DNA of 24,545 nucleotides, from positions 1 to 24,545 of the forward strand of contig QXVZ01013659.1 of the NCBI GenBank assembly GCA_008931825.1, read 5' to 3'. The notes beneath the pieces were generated by a model that saw nothing but the letters and a program-made list of their open reading frames with translations, ran no database searches and had not been told where the DNA came from. The number at the start of each line of letters is the position of its first letter. Within the stretch, counting starts at the first letter, position 1. The stretch comes from Phallusia fumigata (lineage: Eukaryota > Chordata > Ascidiacea > Phlebobranchia > Ascidiidae). Shown here in pieces: positions 12,601 through 19,309 of this stretch. Position numbers and translations under genes: made by a program.

Positions 12601-15600
12601 ACTTTTTATTTTACCCAGTGGTGTATTGGGAGCGGAAAAGCTGGTTGTGATCGGTTTGTTGTTCTACAATGAAAAGAATAGAAAAAAATGCATGCAGAAA
12701 TGAACAGTTGGAAAATAACAAGGCAAGCATTATAGGATATGAAATCAAATGAAACCAATGGCCTTTGATGACAATGTTTAAAGTAGCATGGAAAATTTTG
12801 AATTTCCACAAAAGTAATAAACATGCAATGAAAATAAAACTGTAAAAATGTGGGGCAAAATTTTTAAACAAGTGTAGCTTGTAAATATTCAAACATGTAT
12901 GTATGTTTGATTTGGTTGGCATGACTTTTTTGAAAACCTTTTGACAACTGTCTTTATTTTTACCTTGCATACCAGATGATACAGTCAATTACCATTTTAC
13001 CCAAAAAATGTCATATACATCATGGTTGAAAGATTGACACTTAATTGAATCCGGTTATCCACAAAGTGTGAAAGTACATGGCTAAAAGCAGAAAAATAAA
13101 GGTTTCATACCGCATTTTTGATGCAGCAGTAATAGCAACAAGAAAAAAACTTAAATGCCAGTAACATGAGCCTCACAGACAGGTGAGATATGTAAAAGTA
13201 CACTTCAAAACATCTGCATGTTTGCAACATACCGTGTGTTGGATTGTTTGCAATCGGAAGCAATTGAAATAACGGATTTCCTGAGTGTCTATTTAGCATA
13301 GACCATAATCTTATAATAACACTCCCATACTTCTGAACCAACTTTATTTAAGTGCAATAGTTGTGGAAATTTAACCATAGGTAATTGAATAATTATCTTG
13401 CGTTTATATTGCATATTTTTACAGTGTTGTATATTAAATGATACAAATATGTCCAAGTACTGCCAAAATGCGAAAAGTTATCAATGTTGTGAAAAAAGTC
13501 TGATTCGCTTTAGTAACCTACATTTAATAAAATATTTTAAGCTTATCCAAGTTTGTTTTAAAATTGGTAATCTAAAGGTTAAACAATTTTTTCAAGCATG
13601 TCATTTTTTAATTAAAGATTGGTAAAATACAAATTTTTAGCTAAAAGTATCCTTTCTGACCTTTCACAAACAGGAAGTGTACACAATTATAAAATATTGC
13701 AACCTTTAGTCTTCTGAAGGTCACCATGTAACAAAGCCAGTATAGTTACATAATCAGGAGTGTAATAGGCCAACACCAGGCAACTCTAATTGGTCCATTG
13801 TGTCGCGTACCACCGCTGTTAATTAACACTGTGACAACTTTATCAAGTAGAAAAGGCAGCGCACAAGCCAGTCATGGTGAAATGAACAACAAAGACATGT
13901 GTGCGAAGTTGAGCGCCCCAAAACAATGACAAGGAATTGAACAATGTTTGCAGAAATTAGAGGTTGGATGCACTACCAGCCAAGCAATAGATTTTGTGTG
14001 GCACAAAAAAAATGTTGTATGTGGTGAAAAAGCATAAAAATCTAATTTAGAATTAAACAACAAGTTGATGTGAAAATCCCCACACAGGATATGAATGTGC
14101 AATTAAAGATAAGAAAAATGATCTTTTTTAGCCAAATAAAAATGCTATTTACAAATAGGTAAGATGAAAGTAATTGCAATACTTTTGTATGTATTTGAAT
14201 TTTTTTGATTATTATGTTACAATTTATAAAAGATGCACATTAACTTTTTGAACAACAAGTTGTGTTACATAAATGTACAAAAACAAACTCAGCTGCAAAA
14301 AAAGCATTTTTTAACATTTTCCCAAAGTTTAAGAGACATTTAATTAGAATCTGACCTAAAAGATGTCATGCACAGTTTGATCATTAAATAAACAGTTTTG
14401 TCAGAGTCACGCTAGTAAAACAAGGGCTTTCCTACATAAACATTAACTTGTAGATCGTTCACTGTCAGCCAACATGCTGTTCACTGCCTAAAATGGCTGT
14501 GTAATGATGCTATAATGATGAGGTGAGCAGATAATGATGTACAACAGGTAGATGAATACTATGCAGCACTGTACTCATATATGGTTGTGAGAATACCAAC
14601 AACTTGATCACTACAAGCAATAAAACTTTGCATTGTAAAACAGTCTCCGTATCTTTTTTGCAACAATAAAGTTTGACCGTTAAAAATGTGTAAGAAGATG
14701 GACTTATCAGTAGTTGGGGTTTTGACACGAAACATTCAAATAAAAACCTACAGTATCAGTAAAACATTTTTTAAACTTTTTCGCAATAATAAAATCACCA
14801 ATATTTGGGACCTAAAGTGCTAGTTAGTTCACTTGTTTAAAGGAATGTATATCATATATATTAAATGCTTGAAGACATGAAAACTCAATAAACAAATAAC
14901 TAAACAACTAGTACTAGTGTATAAAAAATTTCCACAAACAGCTTTGCGCAAAACATACTTTTCCGCAACATTAATTCATATCGTTTTACACGCCTTGATC
15001 AAATACATAACAGACATTGATAACTCAAGCATGGTTTATTTGTTGTGCCAGGCGGTCCATTAATATGACCCCACAACAACACAAAGAAGAAAATGTTACT
15101 TTACAGTTCAACTACTGGATTAAATGCCCTTAGGGCAGATGTGTCACACTGAGTGACGAGATTTTTTGAAACAAAACATCTGATTGTCTCAGCAATTGTC
15201 CAGTAAGGAGATAACACCAAACCACCATGCAAAACTACACATGCAAACCTAATACATGGGTTACATTTTGGACTCAACACCAACCTGTTGCATGTTTTGT
15301 GGCATGCTTTTGCGCTTTCGCTTTTTAATTCTCATCTCTTCTTTGATAGTCTCAGGGTAAACAACAAGAGTGTCATGCCAACTAAATAAAACAAAAAAAT
15401 TGTTATTTAACAATATGTTGCTATTTCTTACTATTAGGTTTAAAAAAATCAGGCAGGTATTGAAAATGGCAAACATAAAAAGTAATACTGGGAATTTTTA
15501 AAATTTTTTACATGTCAAGCAGGCTTGATTTATATAAAAGCTTTTCAAAACACATTAAACAGCATAAAAAATGTGCCCGGCAATTTTTTACCCCATAATA

Positions 15601-16661
15601 TCTTCTTTATTCTCGCCACGCATAAAAAATCTTTCGGATCCTTGCATCAAAATACAGAGTGAGTGTTTTTGGTTGGTCATTTCTTCGGCATAAACTACAT
15701 CTGAGCTTGTGTTCATATCAATTGTGCCTTGTGCAACTGTTGTTGGCTAAAAAAAGACAAACAAAAAGCAATAAAGCATGTAGGGTAAAATCTCAATTTT
15801 TATTACAACACAGATATACACACACCATGTTGAGTGATAAATACACTGGTTATAAAGCATATGACCATCTCATTACAAATATTGCAAGAGCTACCATTGG
15901 GCCATTTTCTACAATTTTTCAGACTTTAATGCTATGCATTGTGTTCAGGTTTTCGTTCCCTGATCTTATATTTTAGCCAGTGATAACTTCAGGTCGTTTA
16001 TTGAATGTTGTCAGGAGACACTGATTACATCTTTACTTTAATTCAAGGCTTCGTTAGAACTTACATTGTCATCTAAGGCATATCGAAGTGCTCCATGCTC
16101 AAACAACACAAACCATCTCCTTTGCCATTTCTGTAAAACAATAATTGGTTATCTATGTTGTATAATAACATAAGCGCCACTAAGACTTTTTAGAAAGCTA
16201 TATTCGGTAAACTTTGCAGCACCATTGAAACTTGCCTAATTGAAAAATAGACTTTTATTGGGCAACACTGCTCACAATAACAGTGTATATTTGATAAAAT
16301 TATGCACAATTTTCATGTCAACAAAGGTTGAACAAAGGAAACAAAAAATACAGTGTGATAGTAAACAATATTGTAAACAAGTTTATTTTTTGGAAATACA
16401 AATAAGTTCACAACAAAAAAAGTTAAAAAAGTAACTGTACTATATTTAGCATACCCGATTTTTATGCACTGGGTTCGTAAAGTCAGTTCCTATAGGAGCA
16501 AGTAGGAGCCATCCACAGTACACAGGCTTTGCCTTGCTTAAATCTTTATCCGACTGCAAATGTGTTTCTCGAGGTCGAAAACAGTTTTGGCACTTGTTTT
16601 TGTTGAAAATATTTGGTGCGAAGTTCTTGCATGGGTTGTCTTTTGCCACAAAGTTCTGCAT
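434..16661 (-). CDS. MPRIP: MPRIP-like (myosin phosphatase Rho-interacting protein) gene, 22 exons, 3' end missing
   Basis: Spliced minus-strand gene. Exons, in transcription order: 16661-16455, 16130-16065, 15746-15592, 15381-15285, 12663-12553, 12000-11773, 11204-11113, 10655-10509, 9673-9580, 8617-8411, 7678-7517, 6983-6888, 4986-4858, 4317-4228, 3947-3780, 3368-3244, 3005-2927, 2671-2546, 1993-1829, 1254-1180, 884-774 and 612-434. They sum to 2,909 nt in one open frame (969 codons plus 2 nt). Visible order: Cys/His cluster (11-34), PH1 (about 46-153), basic KKRKRK (162-167), Ser/Pro-rich linker (176-520), PH2 (about 558-652), Arg-rich block ending TFDFAEFR (715-725), SIENAWKKIEK (806-816) and a coiled coil from about 893. 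This order matches vertebrate MPRIP; PH2 onward also resembles its paralogue TRIOBP. Known family role: an actin-bound scaffold linking RhoA/ROCK with the myosin phosphatase targeting subunit. Vertebrate MPRIP has several hundred coiled-coil residues after PH2, so the C-terminus is probably outside the window. An alternative end is noted under exon 22. Confidence 0.93.
774..884 (-). CDS. MPRIP: MPRIP-like exon 21 (residues 874-910): coiled coil begins
   Basis: The acceptor is GTTTGTAG and the donor CAG|GTTATT (unusual T at +3 and T at +5), phase 0. After a Pro/Ser/Gln-rich start it encodes DNKIHDKLEQQNTMIEKLKQ with heptad-like I/L/M spacing, the beginning of the family's coiled coil. Confidence 0.83.
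1180..1254 (-). CDS. MPRIP: MPRIP-like exon 20 (residues 849-873): short helix-breaking segment
   Basis: This 75-nt exon is bounded by TTAATTGGAAG and ATG|GTAAGA, phase 0. It encodes VDSLKKQMDRVSVERSSSSE and a few more residues. It was chosen because it is open, in phase with both neighbours and has an excellent donor. The acceptor is of moderate quality. Confidence 0.82.
1829..1993 (-). CDS. MPRIP: MPRIP-like exon 19 (residues 794-848): IENAWKKIEK motif
   Basis: The acceptor is CGATTTCAG and the donor GAG|GTTGGT, phase 0. It encodes SIENAWKKIEKIDYDQILVN, aligning by eye with the IEKKWQELEKLPL of TRIOBP and IEQRWHQVETTPL of MPRIP, which precede the coiled coil in those proteins. The rest (INQTATMVKALQTE) starts to look helical. 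The order of motifs relative to PH2 is as in vertebrates. Confidence 0.93.
2108..2119. repeat. Short CA microsatellite
   Basis: Six CA units in the intron between exons 18 and 19, immediately after ATGACGC, a CRE-like half. It is a simple repeat with no visible coding or splicing role. Confidence 0.8.
2546..2671 (-). CDS. MPRIP: MPRIP-like exon 18 (residues 752-793): second TFD motif
   Basis: The acceptor is CTGTTTCAG and the donor AAG|GTAAAC, phase 0. It encodes ARSRTFDPDALLKDVKRTGN and then a Lys/Glu/Ser-rich disordered stretch. ARSRTFDPDA echoes RARTFDFAEF in exon 16, as if a short phosphorylatable motif were repeated. Confidence 0.88.
2927..3005 (-). CDS. MPRIP: MPRIP-like exon 17 (residues 725-751)
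   Basis: The acceptor is TTCTTTACAG and the donor GAT|GTAAAG. It completes Arg725 and continues PLAEQALGLAASKDDNIDLI, matching RPIQQALAQ in vertebrates for the first residues and then diverging. The exon is phase 2 at its start and phase 0 at its end. Confidence 0.92.
3244..3368 (-). CDS. MPRIP: MPRIP-like exon 16 (residues 684-725): Arg-rich block and TFDFAEFR
   Basis: The acceptor is CTTATTTTAG and the donor AG|GTAAAA, splitting Arg725. It encodes RSQRRRDRIRDRRNKGRART followed by FDFAEFR. The vertebrate counterpart is RSRARERRREGRSKTFDWAEFRP, so both the arginine cluster and the TFDxAEFR motif are conserved. This is probably a helix within the RhoA-binding region (inference from family position). 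Confidence 0.95.
3780..3947 (-). CDS. MPRIP: MPRIP-like exon 15 (residues 628-683): PH2 final helix and acidic tail
   Basis: The acceptor is CTCCACGCAG and the donor AGT|GTAAGT, phase 0. It encodes CKLAAMTSGIRKNWMRAI (633-650), equivalent to the vertebrate TLSAMTSGIRRNWIQTI, with the invariant PH helix Trp at 646. A Thr/Ala/Asp-rich tail follows. The family's RhoA-binding region starts around here in vertebrates (family knowledge). Confidence 0.96.
4228..4317 (-). CDS. MPRIP: MPRIP-like exon 14 (residues 598-627): PH2 middle
   Basis: The exon lies between CTTTTTTAG and AAG|GTAAAT, phase 0. It encodes LSELQGVIELDKFIEVTEIE followed by TQRNYGFLVK. The VTE-x-x-x-QRNYGF signature is shared by the MPRIP and TRIOBP PH domains and is nearly diagnostic for this family. 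Confidence 0.96.
4858..4986 (-). CDS. MPRIP: MPRIP-like exon 13 (residues 555-597): PH2 N-terminal half
   Basis: The acceptor is TTTTTTTCCAG and the donor GAG|GTTAGT, phase 0. It encodes FNVKKGWLTMQNPETDVWQK, then HWFVLGSKLLRYYTDSTSEE. This is the start of the second PH domain, matching LNFKKGWLTKQ and KKHWFVLADQSLRYYRDS in vertebrates. The domain order W(T)...HWFVL...RYY is intact. Confidence 0.96.
4987..6887 (-). other. Long intron 12 of the MPRIP-like gene (1.9 kb)
   Basis: No exon fits: the flanking exons join in phase 0, and the protein (YESITLS to AELFNVKKGW) agrees with the family without a gap. Most of it is AT-rich. The block at about 5740-5960 is less AT-rich, includes ACGCGCGC and looks like an old interspersed repeat. 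An open plus-strand frame at 6326-6631 has no recognisable content. Confidence 0.7.
6888..6983 (-). CDS. MPRIP: MPRIP-like exon 12 (residues 523-554): RRAKSLDRKS lead-in to PH2
   Basis: The exon lies between TTCACTTCTAG and TCG|GTAAGT, phase 0. It encodes LRRAKSLDRKSYE (537-549), matching the HRRAKSLDRRSTE segment directly before PH2 in vertebrate MPRIP. The conserved Ser542 has Arg at -3, a basophilic kinase context. Its conservation at this distance argues for a functional phosphosite (inference). Confidence 0.94.
6984..7516 (-). other. Intron 11 with a short retropepsin-like peptide on the opposite strand
   Basis: The intron is 533 bases. On the plus strand, an open frame at 7207-7404 contains DIGATYS at 7345-7365, followed by YVTAGKMA. 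The pattern recalls the D-T/S-G-A active-site loop of retroelement aspartic proteases. There is too little to call a gene; it could be a decayed insertion or chance. Confidence 0.35.
7517..7678 (-). CDS. MPRIP: MPRIP-like exon 11 (residues 469-522): Asn/Glu then Ser/Thr-Pro linker
   Basis: The acceptor is AATACCTCAG and the donor CAG|GTAAAA, phase 0. It opens acidic and Asn-rich (ADQNNKENNEPPQVEEI), continues with TITSPTPTPRGRAISRRSTQ and ends just before the basic lead-in to PH2. It is probably disordered with proline-directed and basophilic phosphorylation sites, which is inferred from composition only. Confidence 0.9.
7679..8410 (-). other. Intron 10
   Basis: This intron is very AT-rich, with many A and T runs. 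I see no exon, RNA gene or clear repeat in it on either strand. Confidence 0.6.
8411..8617 (-). CDS. MPRIP: MPRIP-like exon 10 (residues 400-468): Arg-rich helix with VIEQFE motif
   Basis: The exon starts after AATCACTCAG and ends CAG|GTAATG, phase 0. The C-terminal part is a charged helix (RSRARSPGREEIDRIFGRER) leading to RRRSRVIEQFEVMQ (455-468). That corresponds to the conserved RRSQVIEKFEALD segment of vertebrate MPRIP, which supports both the gene identity and the order. Confidence 0.92.
8618..9579 (-). other. Intron 9
   Basis: AT-rich, with several poly-A runs near 8750-8810 and a small imperfect hairpin TGTGTATGCACACA near 8830. Nothing codes here in a supportable way. Confidence 0.6.
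9580..9673 (-). CDS. MPRIP: MPRIP-like exon 9 (residues 368-399): basic linker
   Basis: The acceptor is ACATTAACAG|T, which completes Ser368; the donor is AAG|GTTAGT, phase 0. It encodes SGKKKHFKDYQNLADVPKAK and then a run rich in Arg, His and Lys, giving a strongly positive segment. The frame agrees with both neighbours only with these exact boundaries. Confidence 0.86.
9674..10508 (-). other. Intron 8
   Basis: It contains a 111-codon minus-strand open frame (9911-10246) that I could not match to any family. Exons 8 and 9 join cleanly across it through a split Ser codon. I treat the intron as non-coding. Confidence 0.6.
10509..10655 (-). CDS. MPRIP: MPRIP-like exon 8 (residues 319-368): Ser-rich linker
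   Basis: The exon begins after TTTCTGTGACAG and completes codon 319 (ATA, Ile). It ends at AACAG|GTGATT with two bases of Ser368. It is dominated by Ser and Asn (DNSSSSSLPSN, then LDSTNSNHSYCESTDGSQSQ), a low-complexity disordered region like the serine runs in the vertebrate linker. Confidence 0.85.
11113..11204 (-). CDS. MPRIP: MPRIP-like exon 7 (residues 289-319): linker
   Basis: The acceptor is TTTTCCAG and the donor AT|GTAAGT, leaving two bases of codon 319. It encodes VDSSEATTKLDLAYFAADRK followed by a Ser/Thr/Asp-rich tail. It was found through splice signals and a continuous frame. The segment is not individually recognisable. Confidence 0.85.
11496..11535. repeat. Short tandem duplication of TTTTTGGAACAAATTAA
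   Basis: Two 17-bp copies, ending at 11514 and 11535, occur 21 bp apart in the intron between exons 6 and 7. This is a small local duplication, with no functional sign. Confidence 0.7.
11773..12000 (-). CDS. MPRIP: MPRIP-like exon 6 (residues 213-288): Ser-rich linker
   Basis: The longest exon, 228 nt, phase 0 at both ends (GCTAATTAG acceptor, GAA|GTAGGT donor). It is rich in Ser, Pro and Arg, with repeated SP dipeptides (LESPRL, IKSPSSE, IKSPTP) that look like proline-directed kinase sites. It then turns basic/aromatic (NKPYRKYDKDFKPVLD). GC content is higher than in the flanking introns, as expected for coding sequence. Confidence 0.88.
12553..12663 (-). CDS. MPRIP: MPRIP-like exon 5 (residues 176-212): linker
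   Basis: The exon follows a strong pyrimidine tract ending CATTGTAG and stops at AAG|GTTTGT, phase 0 on both sides. It encodes a Thr/Ser/Pro-rich, probably disordered stretch (NNKPITTSFSAPNTPLGKIK...). No homology is recognisable at sequence level. It is assigned by splice signals, open frame and matching phase. The intron before it is 2.6 kb, so another small exon could have been missed there. Confidence 0.8.
12664..15284 (-). other. Longest intron of the MPRIP-like gene (2.6 kb)
   Basis: It lies between the end of PH1 and the disordered linker, a position where vertebrate genes also vary. I found no exon with paired splice signals and a phase-0 open frame, but a small linker exon cannot be excluded because linker sequence is poorly conserved. 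Open frames at 12611-12988, 13105-13341 and 13872-14102 (minus) look random. Confidence 0.55.
15285..15381 (-). CDS. MPRIP: MPRIP-like exon 4 (residues 143-175): PH1 final helix and basic tract
   Basis: After the split Gly143 comes W144, the invariant Trp of the C-terminal PH helix, in GWHDTLVVYPETIK. It is followed by a lysine/arginine tract (162-167, KKRKRK) at the same place as in vertebrate MPRIP. The tract could serve nuclear import or acidic lipid/actin contact. The donor is CAG|GTTGGT, phase 0. Confidence 0.93.
15592..15746 (-). CDS. MPRIP: MPRIP-like exon 3 (residues 92-143): PH1 middle
   Basis: The acceptor is TTTTTTTAG and the donor GG|GTAAAA, which splits the codon for Gly143. The exon encodes PTTVAQGTIDMN followed by HSLCILMQGSERFFMRGENK, the central strands of PH1. 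The pattern corresponds to the TTLPQGTIN and FSLCILTPEKEHFIRAE segments of the vertebrate protein. Confidence 0.94.
16065..16130 (-). CDS. MPRIP: MPRIP-like exon 2 (residues 70-91): PH1 core strands
   Basis: This 66-nt exon lies between TTTTACAG and GTAAGT, phase 0 at both ends. It encodes KWQRRWFVLFEHGALRYALD, the classic basic second strand and the following strands of a PH domain, almost identical in pattern to the vertebrate MPRIP first PH domain. Confidence 0.95.
16455..16661 (-). CDS. MPRIP: MPRIP-like exon 1 (residues 1-69): start codon, Cys/His cluster, start of PH1
   Basis: The ATG is at 16661-16659, with an in-frame TGA three codons upstream, so no longer reading is possible in this exon. 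The text from NPCKNF to PRETH matches the MPRIP N-terminus closely, including IFNKNKCQNCF. KPVYCGWLLLAP (45-56) opens the first PH domain. The donor is CGG|GTATGC, phase 0. N-terminal MPRIP segments bind F-actin in vertebrates, which is family knowledge. Confidence 0.95.
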
Positions 16662-16804
16662 CTTATTTCATTTGCTGCTAACCAGCGGGTATTAGGGAAC
16701 TGCTTGAAAATGAGTAAATCCGCAAAAGCTATTCTCCTGTTAGCTACTGTCCATCAGCATTTATTATTTCAATTTTGCTAACCCAAACAAACTGCAACAT
16801 CCTA

Positions 16805-16811
16805 TTTTATA
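16805..16811 (-). promoter_or_regulatory. TATA-like element upstream of the MPRIP-like start
   Basis: On the minus strand the sequence reads GGTTATAAAATAGG, with TATAAAA at 16811-16805, about 145 bases before the ATG. A transcription start near 16780 would give a 5' leader of roughly 120 nt. In AT-rich DNA such a match can arise by chance, and tunicate transcripts may also be trans-spliced, so this is a candidate only. Confidence 0.3.
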
Positions 16812-18941
16812 ACCTAAAAAGCAACAAGCAAAGTGAAATTTTTGTAGAATTACCCAGCTTGCTGTTTTTCAGTGCAGCATAGGCAATATTACGTGAAGCG
16901 ATTTAAAAGAAAAAAAATTAGGATAAATATTCCTTCTGTTTTAGTGTGAACTTACAATACTTAAGAGCTTACATTCTATCAAACTTTGGAATGAAGAGCA
17001 TAGCTGTTTTCCAATGTCTCCCATTTTTGTATTGTGTTTACATAAAACAAACAAGTAACAAATGAACAGACAATAATTTTAAGTAAGAATACTTTAAGAA
17101 TCAAATCAATCAAGTAAGAAGCAAAGTCGATTTAAATTTTCAGGCACTGCTGTTTTTTGTATTGGAACTAGAGCTATTTACATTCTACACTTTGACTTTA
17201 AGCACTGACTGTGGTGTACGTCAGTCTTATTTGTCAGTTTGTTATTTTTGTACAGCCAATAATAATATTTTTTTTTAATTTCAAGATTCACAAATTAAAA
17301 TCAAATCAACATTACCAAAAATAACAGCCGGAAAACTGTACCGGCAAACCCAAACAAATGTAAACGTGCGCTTAAATCTGCCTGCTGTGTTTTCCATAAC
17401 TTCCATAAAGTAAAAAATCAAAACTTTAATCAATCAACGCGCAAAACTAAACGTGATGTCAAAGCAACACACACGCCCGCCTTTTGGCATCTCGCCAACG
17501 ACATATTGTTGTGACGTAACTGCAGCACCTTTCAGACAAGCTGCATCGCAGTCGTACGCGCCGGAAACTATGAACTGATTTCCCACAAATTCACCGACCG
17601 TACCCCTTTTCTCAACAATATTTTGTCGGCTTGTTTTTGCTCTTTATCGCTCTTGGTGTTTGGTACCCGACCACAAGATGACGATAGAGATGTAAAACGA
17701 TAACTTTCTCCGTTTTTTTAATAGTAGCGCTGCGAAAATAACACGAATTGTAATGTCATCGCAATACGGTAATGATATTTTTGTGCGTCAGTTACTTTCT
17801 ATTTTACGTGTTTAGCAGACCGTTTTAGATTTCTTTTGTAGTGTTCGCCCTTTTCAAAGAATTTTGTTGACTTAAGTCCCAACTTTGAGTTTATGCGTAT
17901 GCTGTGTCGTTGACGGACTTTCGTGTCGTTGAGAGTTGCTAAACGTTTGTTTTTTAAACTTTGAAACATTAAAAAGTTGGATTCAATGTGCTTAGTTTCA
18001 TGCGTTTCATGGCATTACACTGCAGGTAGAAATACACAGATTCTTTGATTTCAAACACTTTCTTGTGATTTAGCGCAATTGTGTTGTTATACGTTTTCTT
18101 TCACCAAACGAAATAAACTTAATTTAAACCATTACAGTAGAAGCTGCTTTCGTTTTAACTTCATATTCGTAGGCTATTTTTCAAATGTTGCAGTGATGTA
18201 GTTTTTGTGCTGATGACGTCACATCTATTAGCGGTTAAGTTATGACGCCACAACACAGCTTTTTCATGCTAAGAACGTTGGTTGAGTTTTGACTGAAAAA
18301 GCTTTGAAATGCCATTAAAACAGTTTACGCAATCGCTTAACTGTTGAAGTTTTTTTATAAAAGTGCTAAAATGGCTTTAATGGTACAGCAAATAACCAAC
18401 TGAAAAACTGCTTTAAATATTTGACACCAGATTTAAGGTTCCATCCTTTTTAAGTAAAATATAGCCGATATTTTTTTTAAAAACAAACAAATCAAAACAT
18501 TGGTGAAGAACTGAATATAAAGTCCAACGACGACTGGATGGACCGTATAACTTCAAGTTTATTTCCACGCCATATTTTCTCATGCGTAAGTTGTGGGCAC
18601 TACGTCAATCGTTTGCATTACTGTCTTCCTTCCCGTTGTAGGATGTTGACAAGATTGCGAGCGTCAAAGTGAAATATACCCCGAGCATTTGCGGTCGATT
18701 ATCAGTTTGACCTTTCAGTTGCTGACATACATCCCGTGGTAATATTAAAATTAGCCAAAACGTGGGTAACGATGTAGCTACAGTACGTTTAAGTGCATTA
18801 AACCGCAATTTGTATTTTCGACTTTGCTATGAATCGAATTTGGGTCCACATAAAGGCATTGTTTTAATGATGTTAGACTGGTATACTTTAGCGAAGTCTT
18901 TGCCCTAAATAAAGCCTAGCAAATGATAAATAACAAACAGG
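16812..18941. other. Intergenic region between the MPRIP-like gene and the receptor gene
   Basis: No convincing gene. A patch at about 17440-17700 has more CpG than its surroundings (GTACGCGCCGG, ACCGACCGTACC) and may be a promoter or upstream non-coding exon. A TGACGTCA palindrome occurs at 18214-18221, with a near copy ATGACGCCAC 29 bases on. A plus-strand exon-like frame at 18642-18710, behind a strong acceptor, is discussed in the findings. Confidence 0.5.
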
Positions 18942-18947
18942 TTTATT
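18942..18947 (-). terminator. Polyadenylation signal AATAAA for the receptor gene
   Basis: A canonical AATAAA on the minus strand lies about 365 bases downstream of the receptor stop codon. A weaker ATTAAA is nearer, at about 19123-19128. One of these probably ends the transcript. The choice cannot be made from sequence alone. Confidence 0.4.
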
Positions 18948-19309
18948 ACACGACATCGTACAGTGAAATACACATAAGGCGCATGCATGAAAGATTACAT
19001 GGGAAACACAGGTTGTATGACAAAACGGAAAGCGGTGTAATAATAATAAAACTGCTGAGTTAATAAAAATGTACTAATGTCCCATACCGTTATCAGCGTC
19101 GACTTAAGTTTGAACAGTAACTTTTAATGTTTCTTACAAAATATATCTCCCAAATTGTACGGATCTGCATGTGGGCGATCACTTTGTTGACCAAACACGA
19201 TTTCAAGTTAACAATGATCGCCACAAGCAGATGTGTATACTATTACAGAGACAGAATATGTAAGAAAAAACACAATGATAATCTTTGCTGACTGCAACAA
19301 GCTTGCTGG

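Noticed and set aside
12611..12988. 125-codon minus-strand open frame
   Set aside because: It runs across the acceptor of exon 5 in another frame, is rich in Phe, Cys and Ile typical of translated AT-rich intron, and shows no motif.
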